Shown: piece by piece, positions 47,169 through 55,163 of the stretch
Layout of the letters: each line of letters starts with the position of its first letter
Numbering within the stretch: the stretch's first letter is position 1
DNA from: an uncultured Ectothiorhodospiraceae bacterium
Lineage (GTDB): Bacteria; Pseudomonadota; Gammaproteobacteria; UBA9214
DNA: 55,176 bases
Reading direction: 5' to 3'
Assembly: GCA_947258515.1 (NCBI GenBank)
Contig: CAMYIO010000019.1
Coordinates: forward strand, 1 to 55,176
Made by a program: the position numbers and the translations under genes
Notes under the pieces: generated by a model
Told to the model about the DNA's origin: nothing
Databases searched by the model: none
What the model saw: only the letters and a program-made list of their open reading frames with translations

Positions 47169-47991
47169 GGGGCGGATTACGCAGATAACGCTCGGTGAAA
47201 ATATCTTCAGGCAAGTCCCGGTCGTACCTGATATTGGTGAATTCCATTGTGGTTTCCTGCTTTAGCGCGAGGTCCTGCATACGCGAGCGGGTGATAGTCG
47301 GGTAGCCCTGCAGGGTCTCTACCCCGAGGGCGTCGTAGACGCGGTATTTTTTCCCCTGCTTGTCCAGGTATTCCACCTTGACGGGCAGGAAGGTCTGGCG
47401 GTGAATCCACATCGTGTACTCTGAGAATTCAACCGTACCCGCTTCTCTGGGTATATTTTTTATTACGTAATAGTCTTTTGTTGTTTCAATCAGCTCGTGG
47501 GTATCGGCGTTCATACCACGGCCCGAGATGTCCTCGTAAAGATAATCCGACCCCAGAAAGCTGGTGCGTTTGTCGCTGGCGGCAATGCGCTTGGCCAGGT
47601 CCAGTGCAGGCAGATATAACCAGCGGTCATCATCCCCGCCTGGATGCTTCCAGACCAGCAGTACGGTGTTTTTCAGATCCGACGGAGCATCAATGTGGAG
47701 GTAGTATTTCTGGTTACCGGAGGAAGCCTGCTGATCTTGCTGCTCTGTTTGCTCATCCATGCGCAGAATGGAAAACCTGCGCTTGCGCTCCCTGCCCTGG
47801 CTGTCCGTTATTGTCATTTTTACCCGGGCAGTGCCATCATTGCCCAGATAATAGGCGGTATGTTCTGTCTTGCTGATAATCTCGTCGAGAGATGGCGTGG
47901 CGGCGTATAACTGGCAAGGGATGCAGAGTTGCAGGAAAAGAAGGAAAACAATCCCGCGGTGGCAATACCTTTCCCTGGATGAAATTTTCAT
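47152..47991 (-). CDS. LolA-like outer-membrane lipoprotein-sorting family protein
   Basis: 279-aa exported protein. A hydrophobic signal segment (IVFLLFLQLCIPCQLYAAT) is followed by a LolA/LolB-like half-barrel of the outer membrane lipoprotein-sorting type (LDEIISKTEHTAYYLGNDGTARVKMTI, DDRWLYLPALDLAKRI, EDISGRGM, LPVKVEYLDKQGKKYRVY). Such proteins bind acyl chains and are often encoded beside RND/MMPL exporters. The ATG at 47991 gives a normal signal peptide; an in-frame TTG at 48036 is an alternative, and neither has a good ribosome site. It is the first gene of the three-gene operon. Confidence 0.82.
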   Translation of the reverse strand: MKISSRERYCHRGIVFLLFLQLCIPCQLYAATPSLDEIISKTEHTAYYLGNDGTARVKMTITDSQGRERKRRFSILRMDEQTEQQDQQASSGNQKYYLHIDAPSDLKNTVLLVWKHPGGDDDRWLYLPALDLAKRIAASDKRTSFLGSDYLYEDISGRGMNADTHELIETTKDYYVIKNIPREAGTVEFSEYTMWIHRQTFLPVKVEYLDKQGKKYRVYDALGVETLQGYPTITRSRMQDLALKQETTMEFTNIRYDRDLPEDIFTERYLRNPPHDLLR

Positions 47992-47999
47992 GGTCACGT

Positions 48000-48364
48000 G
48001 TATCCCGGCTCGGTAGTTCTTGTTATTCCCTGGCAAACGTTACTTGTCAGAATTGATAAAAAATACGTGGCATATTCAGCTGCTGATGTTATCTACAGTG
48101 AACAGACATAGCAACAATCAGCCTTATCCCAATCAATGCAAAAAGTCTTATTGCAGGAGCGGCGGCGCCTGCAGGATGCAGGTGAGGAGCGTAAGCAGGA
48201 CGCGGAAGCTTCTCGCCGCGATTTTCGCCGGGGACGGCGCTCCTGGCGCACTGATCCAGAACCTCACGGGTGGTGAACTCCAGGATCAAAATGAAATATT
48301 CATTTCATCCTGTCAATCATGTGGCGAAACCAGCTTTCAGGTCGGGATTTATTATTCCCGGACA
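48000..48364. other. Gene-poor gap between the RND operon and the CpaF gene
   Basis: A 46-codon open frame at 48136-48276 (MQKVLLQERRRLQDAGEERK...) is Arg/Glu-rich but has no ribosome site and no family, so it is not called. An imperfect dyad around 48282-48314 (CAGGATcAAAATGAAAT / ATTTCATCCTG) and a small CGGGA/TCCCG hairpin (about 48342-48360) sit near the end of the CpaF gene and may act as its terminator. Confidence 0.3.
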
Positions 48365-49459
48365 TTAGTATCCTTTTTTCGCAAATACATGGCCGATAGA
48401 CAATCCAAGCTTTTCAAATTTATTTAAAAATTTTGGATAGTGCTTAATCACGGATCTTAACTCCCCTTTTACCTTGCCATCGGATTCCAGCTTTTCAATC
48501 TGGAATTCAAACAAATCGTGTAATTTAATTACGTTCAAGCCATCATTGCTCAAACCCTCAATCTCCGTTATGTGAGTGATCTTTTTAGACCCATCCGTCA
48601 TCCTTTGTTGATGAACGATTAGATTGATATTTGAAGCGATCATCTTTCTGATTTCCAAAAGAGGCAAATCCAGGCCGCTCATCAAAATCATGGTCTCCAT
48701 ACGAGCCAAAACATCATACGGAGAGCTACCGTGCACAACCCCAAGACATCCATCATGGCCAGTCGCCATTGCATTAATAATATCTAAAACCTCTTCGCTT
48801 CTTGCTTCGCCAAAAATCAATCGATCCGGCCTCATACGAAGAGAATTCCTTGACAAATCCTTTAAGGTCACCCCTCCTCGGCCATGCTCATCAGCAGCCC
48901 TGGTCTCAAGATTCACAACGTGTTCTTGTATGGGGCGTAGCTCAGAAGTATCCTCAATAACAATAATTCGCTCATTAGTATCTATATACGAAGAAAGGAT
49001 CTGAAGAGTTGTCGTCTTGCCGACACCGGTACCTCCAGAGAAGAATATATTCAGACGTCCCTTTATACATGCGATTAACAAATCAGCGGCCGGTCTGGTA
49101 ATTGTCCCCCAACTTATCAGATCGTCGATACTTGTAACGGTCTTCATAAATTTTCTTATAGTTAAAATGCTACCTTGCTTTGCAACTGGAGGAAGGATGG
49201 CATTTAAACGAGTACCGTCTGCAAATGTCGCGTCTCCATAGGGGGTTTCATTACTGATTGTTTTACCGACAGACTTGTAAAGCAACTGAATGTACTTCTG
49301 CAAATCCTTCTCATCCTTGAACTTGAACTCCACTAAAATCTTTTTTCCTGACTTCTCAACATAGATTTGATGAGGTCCGTTTACCATTATCTCGGATATC
49401 TCGCCGTCATTCATAATGTCTTCGAAAGAGCTATATCTTGCTTCTGAAGACTCTGTCAT
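48365..49459 (-). CDS. Orphan CpaF/TadA-family secretion ATPase
   Basis: 364-aa hexameric type II/IV secretion ATPase of the CpaF/TadA/VirB11 group. The N-terminal domain (EISEIMVNGPHQIYVEKSGKKI, GDATFADGTRLNAILPP) is followed by Walker A FFSGGTGVGKTTTLQ, an Asp box IIVIEDTSELRP, Walker B DRLIFGEARSEEVLDIINAMATGHDGCLGVVHGSSP, and a His box. The protein looks intact. No other tad/pil genes are near. Its sequence is visibly more A+T-rich and Lys/Ile-rich than its neighbours, and it begins 30 bp past a decayed tRNA-Val, all pointing to horizontal acquisition. Confidence 0.9.
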   Translation of the reverse strand: MTESSEARYSSFEDIMNDGEISEIMVNGPHQIYVEKSGKKILVEFKFKDEKDLQKYIQLLYKSVGKTISNETPYGDATFADGTRLNAILPPVAKQGSILTIRKFMKTVTSIDDLISWGTITRPAADLLIACIKGRLNIFFSGGTGVGKTTTLQILSSYIDTNERIIVIEDTSELRPIQEHVVNLETRAADEHGRGGVTLKDLSRNSLRMRPDRLIFGEARSEEVLDIINAMATGHDGCLGVVHGSSPYDVLARMETMILMSGLDLPLLEIRKMIASNINLIVHQQRMTDGSKKITHITEIEGLSNDGLNVIKLHDLFEFQIEKLESDGKVKGELRSVIKHYPKFLNKFEKLGLSIGHVFAKKGY

Positions 49460-49488
49460 GTCTCCTCCTGAATTTTTGTTATATCAAA

Positions 49489-49561
49489 TGGGCGATACAG
49501 GTTTGTACCTGTGACCTTTCGCATGTCAAGAAAATGTTCTAACCAACTGAGCTAACCGCAT
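49489..49561 (-). pseudogene. Decayed tRNA-Val(GAC)
   Basis: On the minus strand TAGCTCAGTTGGTTAGAACA is a D-arm, TTGACAT an anticodon loop with GAC, and AGGTC a variable loop. ACAGG/CCTGT is the T-stem with loop TACAAAC, where functional tRNAs have TTC. The 3' strand ATCGCCCA matches gammaproteobacterial tRNA-Val, but the 5' strand pairs in only five of seven positions, the anticodon stem has mismatches, and no CCA follows. It is a remnant, probably left by integration at a tRNA-Val site. Confidence 0.7.
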
Positions 49562-49817
49562 TGCGGTGGGTCCTCAGCGAGGGCGCAAAGTATACACGTC
49601 ATGCCCCTGTCGGGAACGCCGGAGAGCTGGATACTCCGCTCCTGGGGCGTGCGCCCTTGCACCCCGTGCCTTGGCTTCTACGGGCTGCCCGGCGGTGATG
49701 GGTTGTCAGGTCGTTAAATGTTGGGAGAGGGTGCAATTCCAAGTGACTGCATTGGAGTGCAAATCGCGCAATACACGACAGTGAGTACCTGCAAAAACGG
49801 CGACCAACGAGCGGTTC

Positions 49818-50282
49818 TCAGGGCGCCCTGCCAAATACCATTTCTTTGGGAATCCGGTCTGCGATAGTACCACCCAACTGTTCCAAATCGGCATAGCCCT
49901 CCAGGCGTATACCCCGATTATTCCTCAATTTCAGTTGAATGTGCTCAACCTGTCCTTTCCTGCGATAAAAAGTCAGCGCAACAATCTCTTTAGTATTCAG
50001 CATGGATTTTTCGGCTCCGGTAAAAAAGGAGACTTCATCGCCGTCAATTTCAATCGAATGATCTTCGACTAGACGCAGGTAGCGGCGATATCGGTAGTAA
50101 TTGACAAGATTGCCAACGACCACGACGATAATAACGGACCAAAAGACCATGTTATTGTAGGTTTCCGGATATTGAAAGTGTCCGGCGGAGATAACAGCCG
50201 CCAATAACAGAGCGAACAGTGCGCCCAAGAAAATGTTTTTCTTGCGGGTTTGGAGTGACGATTTACTGATGGTGTAGCGCAT
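49818..50282 (-). CDS. Hypothetical membrane protein with a bacterial PH-like C-terminal domain
   Basis: 154 aa. Two transmembrane helices (residues about 17-35, IFLGALFALLLAAVISA, and 45-62, MVFWSVIIVVVVGNLVNYY) are followed by a basic stretch (YRYRRYLR) and a beta-rich soluble domain (residues 72-150, SIEIDGDEVSFFTGAEKSMLNTKEIVALTFYRRKGQVEHIQLKL) that resembles bacterial PH-type domains. No enzymatic motif is seen and the specific function is unknown. Between its 3' end and the tRNA-Val remnant lie about 255 bp with no gene. Confidence 0.6.
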   Translation of the reverse strand: MRYTISKSSLQTRKKNIFLGALFALLLAAVISAGHFQYPETYNNMVFWSVIIVVVVGNLVNYYRYRRYLRLVEDHSIEIDGDEVSFFTGAEKSMLNTKEIVALTFYRRKGQVEHIQLKLRNNRGIRLEGYADLEQLGGTIADRIPKEMVFGRAP

Positions 50283-50393
50283 AGAATATTTCGGTGGTTA
50301 CATTAACAAATTGCCAGACACTAATCGAAACGAGTACAGCAAGCATATAACGAATGTCGTATTTGAAGGACATGTTCGAATATTCCACCGCTC

Positions 50394-50419
50394 GGGGGTG
50401 ACTTTTGAGAGTCGCCCCC
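50394..50419. terminator. Hairpin just past the sulfur-globule-like gene
   Basis: GGGGGTGACT (50394-50403) pairs with AGTCGCCCCC (50410-50419) in the plus-strand reading, with one T-G wobble. It sits about 30 bp downstream of the sulfur-globule gene's stop. No T-tract follows on the minus strand, so it may protect the 3' end rather than terminate alone. Confidence 0.4.
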
Positions 50420-50447
50420 GGTTGGCAATTTTGGTAGCAAGTGTTAC

Positions 50448-50825
50448 TTACTGTGCAGTTGTAGCAGGTGCTACCGGTGCAACAGTTGCGACTGGCGCAT
50501 AACCATAAGGCGCGTACCCGTAGCCATACGGCGCGTAGCCGTAGCCGTAGCCGTATGGACCGTATCCATAATGATGGCCATAGTAATCGCCATAGCCACG
50601 ACCATAGCCACGACCATAGCCACGACCACGCCCGTAGCCGCCGCCACCAAAGTGCATGCTGAAGCCGAAATCGGCGTCACCAAAGAAATCGCCAAAGCCA
50701 TCACCCCAGCCATCTCCCCAGCCATCGTTGTAACCTCGATAAGGACCCCAACCACCCCAAGCAGAAACGGCGCTTGAAGCAACTACCAAAGTAAGAGCAG
50801 TCATTGCTGTAGTTAGCTTTTTCAT
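50448..50825 (-). CDS. Sulfur globule protein-like exported Gly/Tyr-rich protein
   Basis: 125 aa. The signal peptide ([22 protein letters not shown]) is followed by a low-complexity mature part made of Gly-Tyr-rich repeats ([38 protein letters not shown]) and a Val/Ala/Pro tail. This matches SgpA/B-type proteins that coat periplasmic sulfur globules in purple sulfur bacteria. The ATG at 50825 has GGAG about 7 bases upstream; an adjacent ATG at 50828 is also possible. The identity is a composition-based call. The A+T-rich upstream region carries a dyad. Confidence 0.75.
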   Translation of the reverse strand: MKKLTTAMTALTLVVASSAVSAWGGWGPYRGYNDGWGDGWGDGFGDFFGDADFGFSMHFGGGGYGRGRGYGRGYGRGYGDYYGHHYGYGPYGYGYGYAPYGYGYAPYGYAPVATVAPVAPATTAQ

Positions 50826-50895
50826 CATGTTTCTCCAAAGTAAATGTAACAAGGTTATTCCCGAAAAATGGTTCCTGGTTGTTACGGTCATATAG

Positions 50896-50913
50896 TATAA
50901 GAATATACTTATA
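50896..50913. promoter_or_regulatory. AT-rich dyad upstream of the sulfur-globule-like gene
   Basis: TATAAG and CTTATA form perfect 6-bp arms around a 6-bp A+T spacer, about 70 bp before the start codon. It may be a promoter or an operator; no regulator can be assigned. Confidence 0.3.
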
Positions 50914-51072
50914 TAGTAAATCTCTCTATTGGGGAGGGTTGAACCACACTCTCTTCGAACCAGCAACACCGCACCACTTAACGTGCGACCGTAGCAGGTT
51001 GAAAATAAACATCTGGATTCCGGGTTTCCGCTGCGCTGTGCCCGGAATGACGAATTAATCAGAGTTTCCCTA

Positions 51073-51903
51073 TTAGAGTCTCTCTTTCAACTGATCGTCA
51101 GTTATTTCTTTTCCGCAATGAGGGCATGTGGTGACTTTCTTTGCATGGCGAATTTCTTCGAGAAACGCGGCCCCCAGAACGCCTGTCGGCAGAGCGAACA
51201 TACCGATCCCGAAGATTGATATCAGTGCTCCAAATAATTTCCCCCACGCGGTCACAGGGTAGATATCTCCATAGCCCACGGTGGTGAGCGTGGCGATGGC
51301 CCACCACATGGCCGCCGGTATGCTGGAAAAAGCCTCGGGTTGGGCCTGTTGTTCTACCGCGTACAGCAGGCTGGATGACAGCAACAGCAGTACGCCCATC
51401 AGCATTAGTGTGAGCAGTAGCTGTGTGCGGGTTGCCACCAGAACCCGGCCGAAAATCTGAAGGGTTTGCGAATAACGGGCAATCTTTGCCATTCGGAGCA
51501 GCCGGAATACCCGGAGGACTCTCAGTATGCGTAGATCCGTGGTTATGAACGACAAGTAAAATGGCAGTACAGCCAGGAGATCGATGAGTGCCAGTGGTGT
51601 CAGGATATAACGTATGCGGCCTTTAACAGGATGGCAATAACGTGGATCTTCCACGCAGGTCCACACCCTGAGCACATATTCAATTGAGAAGATGGCAACG
51701 GAGAATGTCTCAAAGCCCTGGAACTGGAGCGCATACTGGGAACCGAATGGCTGAACACTAGCTGCAACGACTGCGGCAACATTGAAGAGAATCAGTACAA
51801 GAAGGAATCGATCAAAGTTACGGCTGAGTGGGTCACTCTCAGTTGCCACCGTCAATACCTTGTGTACACGTACCCGGGAAGCTGACTTGGGTCCACCTAG
51901 CAT
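51073..51903 (-). CDS. Voltage-gated potassium channel with a C-terminal zinc ribbon
   Basis: 276-aa six-helix K+ channel. The S4 voltage sensor is [20 protein letters not shown] with arginines at three-residue spacing; the pore helix and selectivity filter are [20 protein letters not shown]6 follows ([25 protein letters not shown]). After S6 the chain ends with [22 protein letters not shown] suggests a half zinc ribbon that could bind metal by dimerising, which is unusual for this family. Length and motifs are otherwise normal. It is monocistronic. Confidence 0.92.
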   Translation of the reverse strand: MLGGPKSASRVRVHKVLTVATESDPLSRNFDRFLLVLILFNVAAVVAASVQPFGSQYALQFQGFETFSVAIFSIEYVLRVWTCVEDPRYCHPVKGRIRYILTPLALIDLLAVLPFYLSFITTDLRILRVLRVFRLLRMAKIARYSQTLQIFGRVLVATRTQLLLTLMLMGVLLLLSSSLLYAVEQQAQPEAFSSIPAAMWWAIATLTTVGYGDIYPVTAWGKLFGALISIFGIGMFALPTGVLGAAFLEEIRHAKKVTTCPHCGKEITDDQLKERL

Positions 51904-52438
51904 AACTCCCCCTTATCACGCTCCCTTTTAATTATAAGTTCAAGTCTAACATAATGAATTGATGATCAAACAATGGGTCTGAGGCCATCTCATATACAAA
52001 TTCCAGTAACATAGCCGCGCTGTGTAACCCAGGTGTTGTCAAATGCCGGATTCCTATCGGTAAGCAGGGTCTTTGCAGTTATTGCCTGTAGCAAATTAAC
52101 GCTGTTTCGTTCCTTTCCCGTTGATTTGCAAAAATATTGATCCAGTCCCGGTAGATAGTTGCATGTTACTCTGAACAACTGCAAGCAGGAATATCCGCGC
52201 TTGCACAAGGCAATTGGCCATTGATGTAGTGGTTCTTTTTGAATGCAAACGGTGGCCAACGGATGAACGAAGGCCGCCGCGATGAAAGTAAAACTGTTAA
52301 GCCGCTTTCTTGAGTGTTGCCATGCATCCCCAGTCTCTGGACGCTAAATATCAACCCTGATATGCCGATAACCAGCATGCGACAATTGGCAGTTACACGT
52401 CCCGGCAATCGGGGTAGTTGGTAACAAACGAGGACACA
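51904..52438. other. Intergenic region between the K+ channel and the CNB-rhodanese gene
   Basis: 535 bp with no recognised gene. Short open frames on both strands lack ribosome sites and family resemblance. It should contain divergent promoters for the channel gene and the CNB-rhodanese gene. Confidence 0.4.
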
Positions 52439-53883
52439 GTGGATCAATTGAATATGCACGCTGCGAATAAGGTAACAATAGATCAAAATATCCTGCAGGA
52501 GTTCGTTCCACTGAATGCGCTCTCAGCAGAGCGATTCCGGGACGTGTCGGAAAAAATCATTATTGAAGAGGTGCTGGCGGGTCATTACCTGTTCCGCAAG
52601 GGTGACAGGGACAATCAGACCATCTATTTGATAGAGGGCAAGATCAACTTGATTGACGGTTTCCGCAAGGTCATCGGCGAGATTGAGGCCGGGACGGACA
52701 TGGACCGCTATGCCATTGCCAATCAGCAGCCAAGGCATCTGTCAGCGCGGGCCGTCAAGAAGTGCGTCATTGCACGGATAGACTCGGGATTGCTGGATGT
52801 GTTTTTGACCTGGGACCAGTCCAGTTGTGCCGAAGTTGTTGAAATCGGGGCTGATGACAACCAGGACTGGATGACCCGTATCCTGCAGACGGAGGCATTT
52901 ATAAAGATTCCTCCGGCAATGATACAAAGTCTGCTGCTCAAAATGCAGAAACACCCGGTAATGGCCGGTGAGGTCGTTATCCAGCAGGGGGACCCCCTAT
53001 CCATGAAGGCCGTTGTGCTGTAACCCGCAAGGATTCGCCGAACGCTGAAGCGCGGTTCCTCGCTGAGCTTGGTAGCGGTGCCTCCTTCGGTGAGGATGCC
53101 CTGGTATCAGATGCAATGCGTAATGCAACAGTAACCATGCTTACTAATGGTTTACTGATGCGTTTGGCAAAAGAAGAATTTATCGAGTTACTCAAGAACC
53201 AGCTGGTCAAGCGTGTTGATTACGCACAGGCGGCTGCGATGGTTGATGAAGGTGCTGTCTGGGTGGATGTCCGAACTGTAGATGAATTTGAGTGCGGATC
53301 ATTTGAAGACAGTGTAAATATACCGCTATCGAACCTGCGCGATGAAATGTCCGAGGTTGTCTTTAATACAAAATATATCATTTGTTGTGACACAGGCCGG
53401 CGCAGTGAATCAGCAGGTTTTTTGTTGAGTCACAATGGTTTTGATGTGTATGTGCTTGAGGGTGGCATTCCTGTAACCTCTGCTGAAACTACACCAGCCG
53501 ATGCATCGGATACCGGTGAGCCTTCAGAAGAAGTAACAGATACCGACTTCGACAGTCAGGCGATTGCGGAAAGTGCCGGAGTGCCGGGTGGATTTGCAGC
53601 ACAAGATGAGGAACTGGTGTCATTACGTGCGGAGAACAAAAAACTGCTTGCTGAGATAAGTGAAAACCATTCAGCTGAATCCCGGCTGAAGGAGCAGATA
53701 GAGCAACAGCGCGGTGAGCTTTGCGAGTCAGCAGAGAAACTGGGCTCGCTGTATGCGCAGGCGCAAAGCGATAAGGTAAAAATGCAGTTACTGCAGGACC
53801 AGTATGCCGCCTTACGGGATGCATTGAAAGAAGCCAATGAGCGTTTGTCCCTGCTTGAATCCGATGTTGTTAAATCAGAGTGA
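52439..53883 (+). pseudogene. CNB-CNB-rhodanese-coiled-coil protein, interrupted by a frameshift
   Basis: First frame: GTG at 52439 with GAGG five bases upstream, encoding a degenerate CNB domain (FVPLNALSAERF, HYLFRKGDRDNQTIYLIEG) and the start of a second (MAGEVVIQQGDP). The second frame continues it from IHEGRCAVTRKDSPNAEARFLAELGSGASFGEDALVSDAMRNATV, then a rhodanese domain (residues about 60-150 of that part; VWVDVRTVDEFECGSFEDSVNIPL, active-site loop CDTGRRS) and a C-terminal coiled coil (EEL...KSE). About five codons are missing at 52988-53000 and the frame shifts. The total of 1445 nt is not a multiple of three. Confidence 0.82.
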
Positions 53884-54111
53884 GCAGGTACAGAATTATA
53901 GTCTGAATAAGCAAGCAAATTGCGAGAAGAATTGACCGCAGCTGGTTAGGCGTTTGCAGATTTCAGTACTCTTGGTGCTCTGTCAAGAGCGTCGAGTAAG
54001 AACTTCCGCACCCCCAAAGCTGCTGTTCGAGATTAAGATAGAGATACTTAATTACATTTTTGTGAACGGGTAACTCCGGCCACTTTCCCTCTCTGTCAGG
54101 TGAGTTGTCGC
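53884..54111. other. Non-coding gap before the tRNA-flank repeat
   Basis: No gene recognised. Together with repeat copy A it fills the stretch between the CNB-rhodanese gene and the tRNA-like remnant. Confidence 0.35.
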
Positions 54112-54198
54112 CTGTGCATGCCCCGCCATGAGATGCACCAAGAGACTATGGATCCATCGGTCTTAACGACATAACGCCATGAAATCTATGGGAAGTGG
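54112..54198. repeat. tRNA-flank repeat, copy A
   Basis: About 87 bp that align with copy B near 55,078-55,163 at roughly 75% identity, including CCGCCATGA near the left end and CGACATAACGCCATGAAATC/TCTATGGG near the right end. Both copies end at the CCA of a tRNA-like 3' end reading on the minus strand, so the repeat lies just downstream of those tRNA ends. Confidence 0.65.
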
Positions 54199-54269
54199 TG
54201 TGCCCGCCAGGACTCGAACCTGGGGACGTCGAATATGAGAGCCTGCTCGGCGTCCTGAGTTACACTGCC
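54196..54269 (-). pseudogene. tRNA-like remnant with an intact T-arm and 3' CCA
   Basis: The minus strand reads CCAGG TTCGAGT CCTGG as a perfect T-arm, then CGGGCAC, A and CCA. Upstream, TAACTCAGG...GAGCA resembles a D-arm, and CTCATAT resembles an elongator tRNA-Met anticodon loop (CAT). The anticodon stem and the 5' acceptor strand do not pair, and a base seems lost before the loop. It is a relic, possibly of tRNA-Met, or a tRNA 3' end carried by an integrated element. Confidence 0.55.
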
Positions 54270-54314
54270 CTGAGTGATACAGTGCCTGGATTTCGCCATG
54301 CAGGGCTCTATGCA

Positions 54315-54908
54315 TTACACAAGCTTTCTGACCATGGCTCGCACTCGTTCCTGGACCTTGTCAGGCAATTTGGGATGCTCCTGCTGAGACATTAACCCAA
54401 CGAATACAGAGTCGATCGGTTTTGCGCCAATGGTTTTTGCCGTCACCTTTAACTGTTTCATTGTCGCGTAAATCATGCGACCCATAAAACCTGGGGCTGC
54501 GCTCGAGGCAATCAGTATGGCCTTTTTAGTGGCTTTCTTTCTTCTAAATTTCGGGGCATGCGCTCCCCATGGCCAGTAGGCATATACCACCAGCCTTTCC
54601 ATGAATCGCTTGAATAGAGCAGTTACCGAATAAAAGTTTGTCGGGGAAGCAAGGATATAGCCATCGGCAGCTTCTATCTTATCGATCACTTCTCGCATGC
54701 CATCTTGATGAACGCACTCGCCGGGAGCCTCACCCGGTACCTGTGTGCAATGACGGCAATTTCGGCAAAATTCTATGGGAAAGTCACGAAGATAGATGAC
54801 TTCAATAGTTGCCCCACTCGCTGAGGCTGTCTGAACGGCCATATCCACCGCTTGGTCTATTGCGCCATTCTCTCTATAGGAGCCATTTACGGCAAGCAGT
54901 TGAGTCAT
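54315..54908 (-). CDS. Flavodoxin-like NAD(P)H-dependent FMN oxidoreductase
   Basis: 197 aa. The FMN phosphate-binding loop is NGSYRENGAIDQAVDMA at the N-terminus. The central CRNCRHCTQVPGEAPGECVHQDGM is the Cys-containing insert common in this NADPH-dependent FMN reductase group, and SPTNFYSVTALFKRFMERL is the second flavin-binding loop. The C-terminal IGAKPIDSVFVGLM is typical. The ATG at 54908 has GAGGGA about five bases upstream; a TTG four codons earlier is less likely. It is the only gene between the two tRNA-flank repeats. Its physiological electron acceptor is unknown. Confidence 0.85.
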   Translation of the reverse strand: MTQLLAVNGSYRENGAIDQAVDMAVQTASASGATIEVIYLRDFPIEFCRNCRHCTQVPGEAPGECVHQDGMREVIDKIEAADGYILASPTNFYSVTALFKRFMERLVVYAYWPWGAHAPKFRRKKATKKAILIASSAAPGFMGRMIYATMKQLKVTAKTIGAKPIDSVFVGLMSQQEHPKLPDKVQERVRAMVRKLV

Positions 54909-55077
54909 AGCGTCCCTCAAGAGACATACAGCGGGTTGTCTTACGAGCCACGAATATACACTTTGCTGATTTGAAGAGGATAGAATTTGAACTTCCGACT
55001 ATGAGTGTGCGCCGTGCAAAGATGAAATACAGTGATCATATACCAGTGGTGTTTTCTGTAGCCTGCTGAGAATTCCC

Positions 55078-55163
55078 CGTCCATCCCCCCGCCATGACCC
55101 ACACCAGGGGACCATGATCCCTTGATCACGGCGACATAATGCCATGAATTCTATGGGGATTGG
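55078..55163. repeat. tRNA-flank repeat, copy B, at a second tRNA 3' end cut by the window
   Basis: Copy B carries CCGCCATGACCC, CGACATAATGCCATGAATTC and TCTATGGGG, then TGG (CCA on the minus strand) at 55161-55163, exactly as in copy A. The last bases are a C-rich run (GCGGGGGGGGGCACCA on the minus strand), which looks like the acceptor end of another tRNA but may include a homopolymer error. The two CCA positions are 965 bp apart. Confidence 0.6.

Noticed and set aside
48136-48276. 46-codon plus-strand frame (MQKVLLQERRRLQDAG...) between the LolA-like and CpaF genes
   Set aside because: No ribosome site, no recognisable family, and Arg/Glu-rich composition that arises easily in GC-rich non-coding DNA.
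49489-49561. Functional tRNA-Val
   Set aside because: The T-loop reads TACAAAC instead of TTC-containing sequence, the anticodon stem has mismatches and there is no CCA.
50571-50680. Tandem-repeat DNA (CATAGCCACGACCATAG) that could be taken for a CRISPR or VNTR locus
   Set aside because: It encodes the GYGRGYGRG protein repeats in frame with no spacers, so it is coding repetition.
50571-50777. 68-aa plus-strand frame rich in Ala/Thr/Ile opposite the sulfur-globule gene
   Set aside because: It is the complement of the Gly/Tyr repeats; low complexity explains the open frame.
51956-51977. TTGATGATCAA near the K+ channel promoter as an FNR site
   Set aside because: The half-sites are separated by one base rather than four, so the spacing is wrong.
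54196-54269. Functional tRNA gene
   Set aside because: The acceptor 5' strand and anticodon stem do not pair; only the T-arm and CCA are intact, so it is called a remnant.
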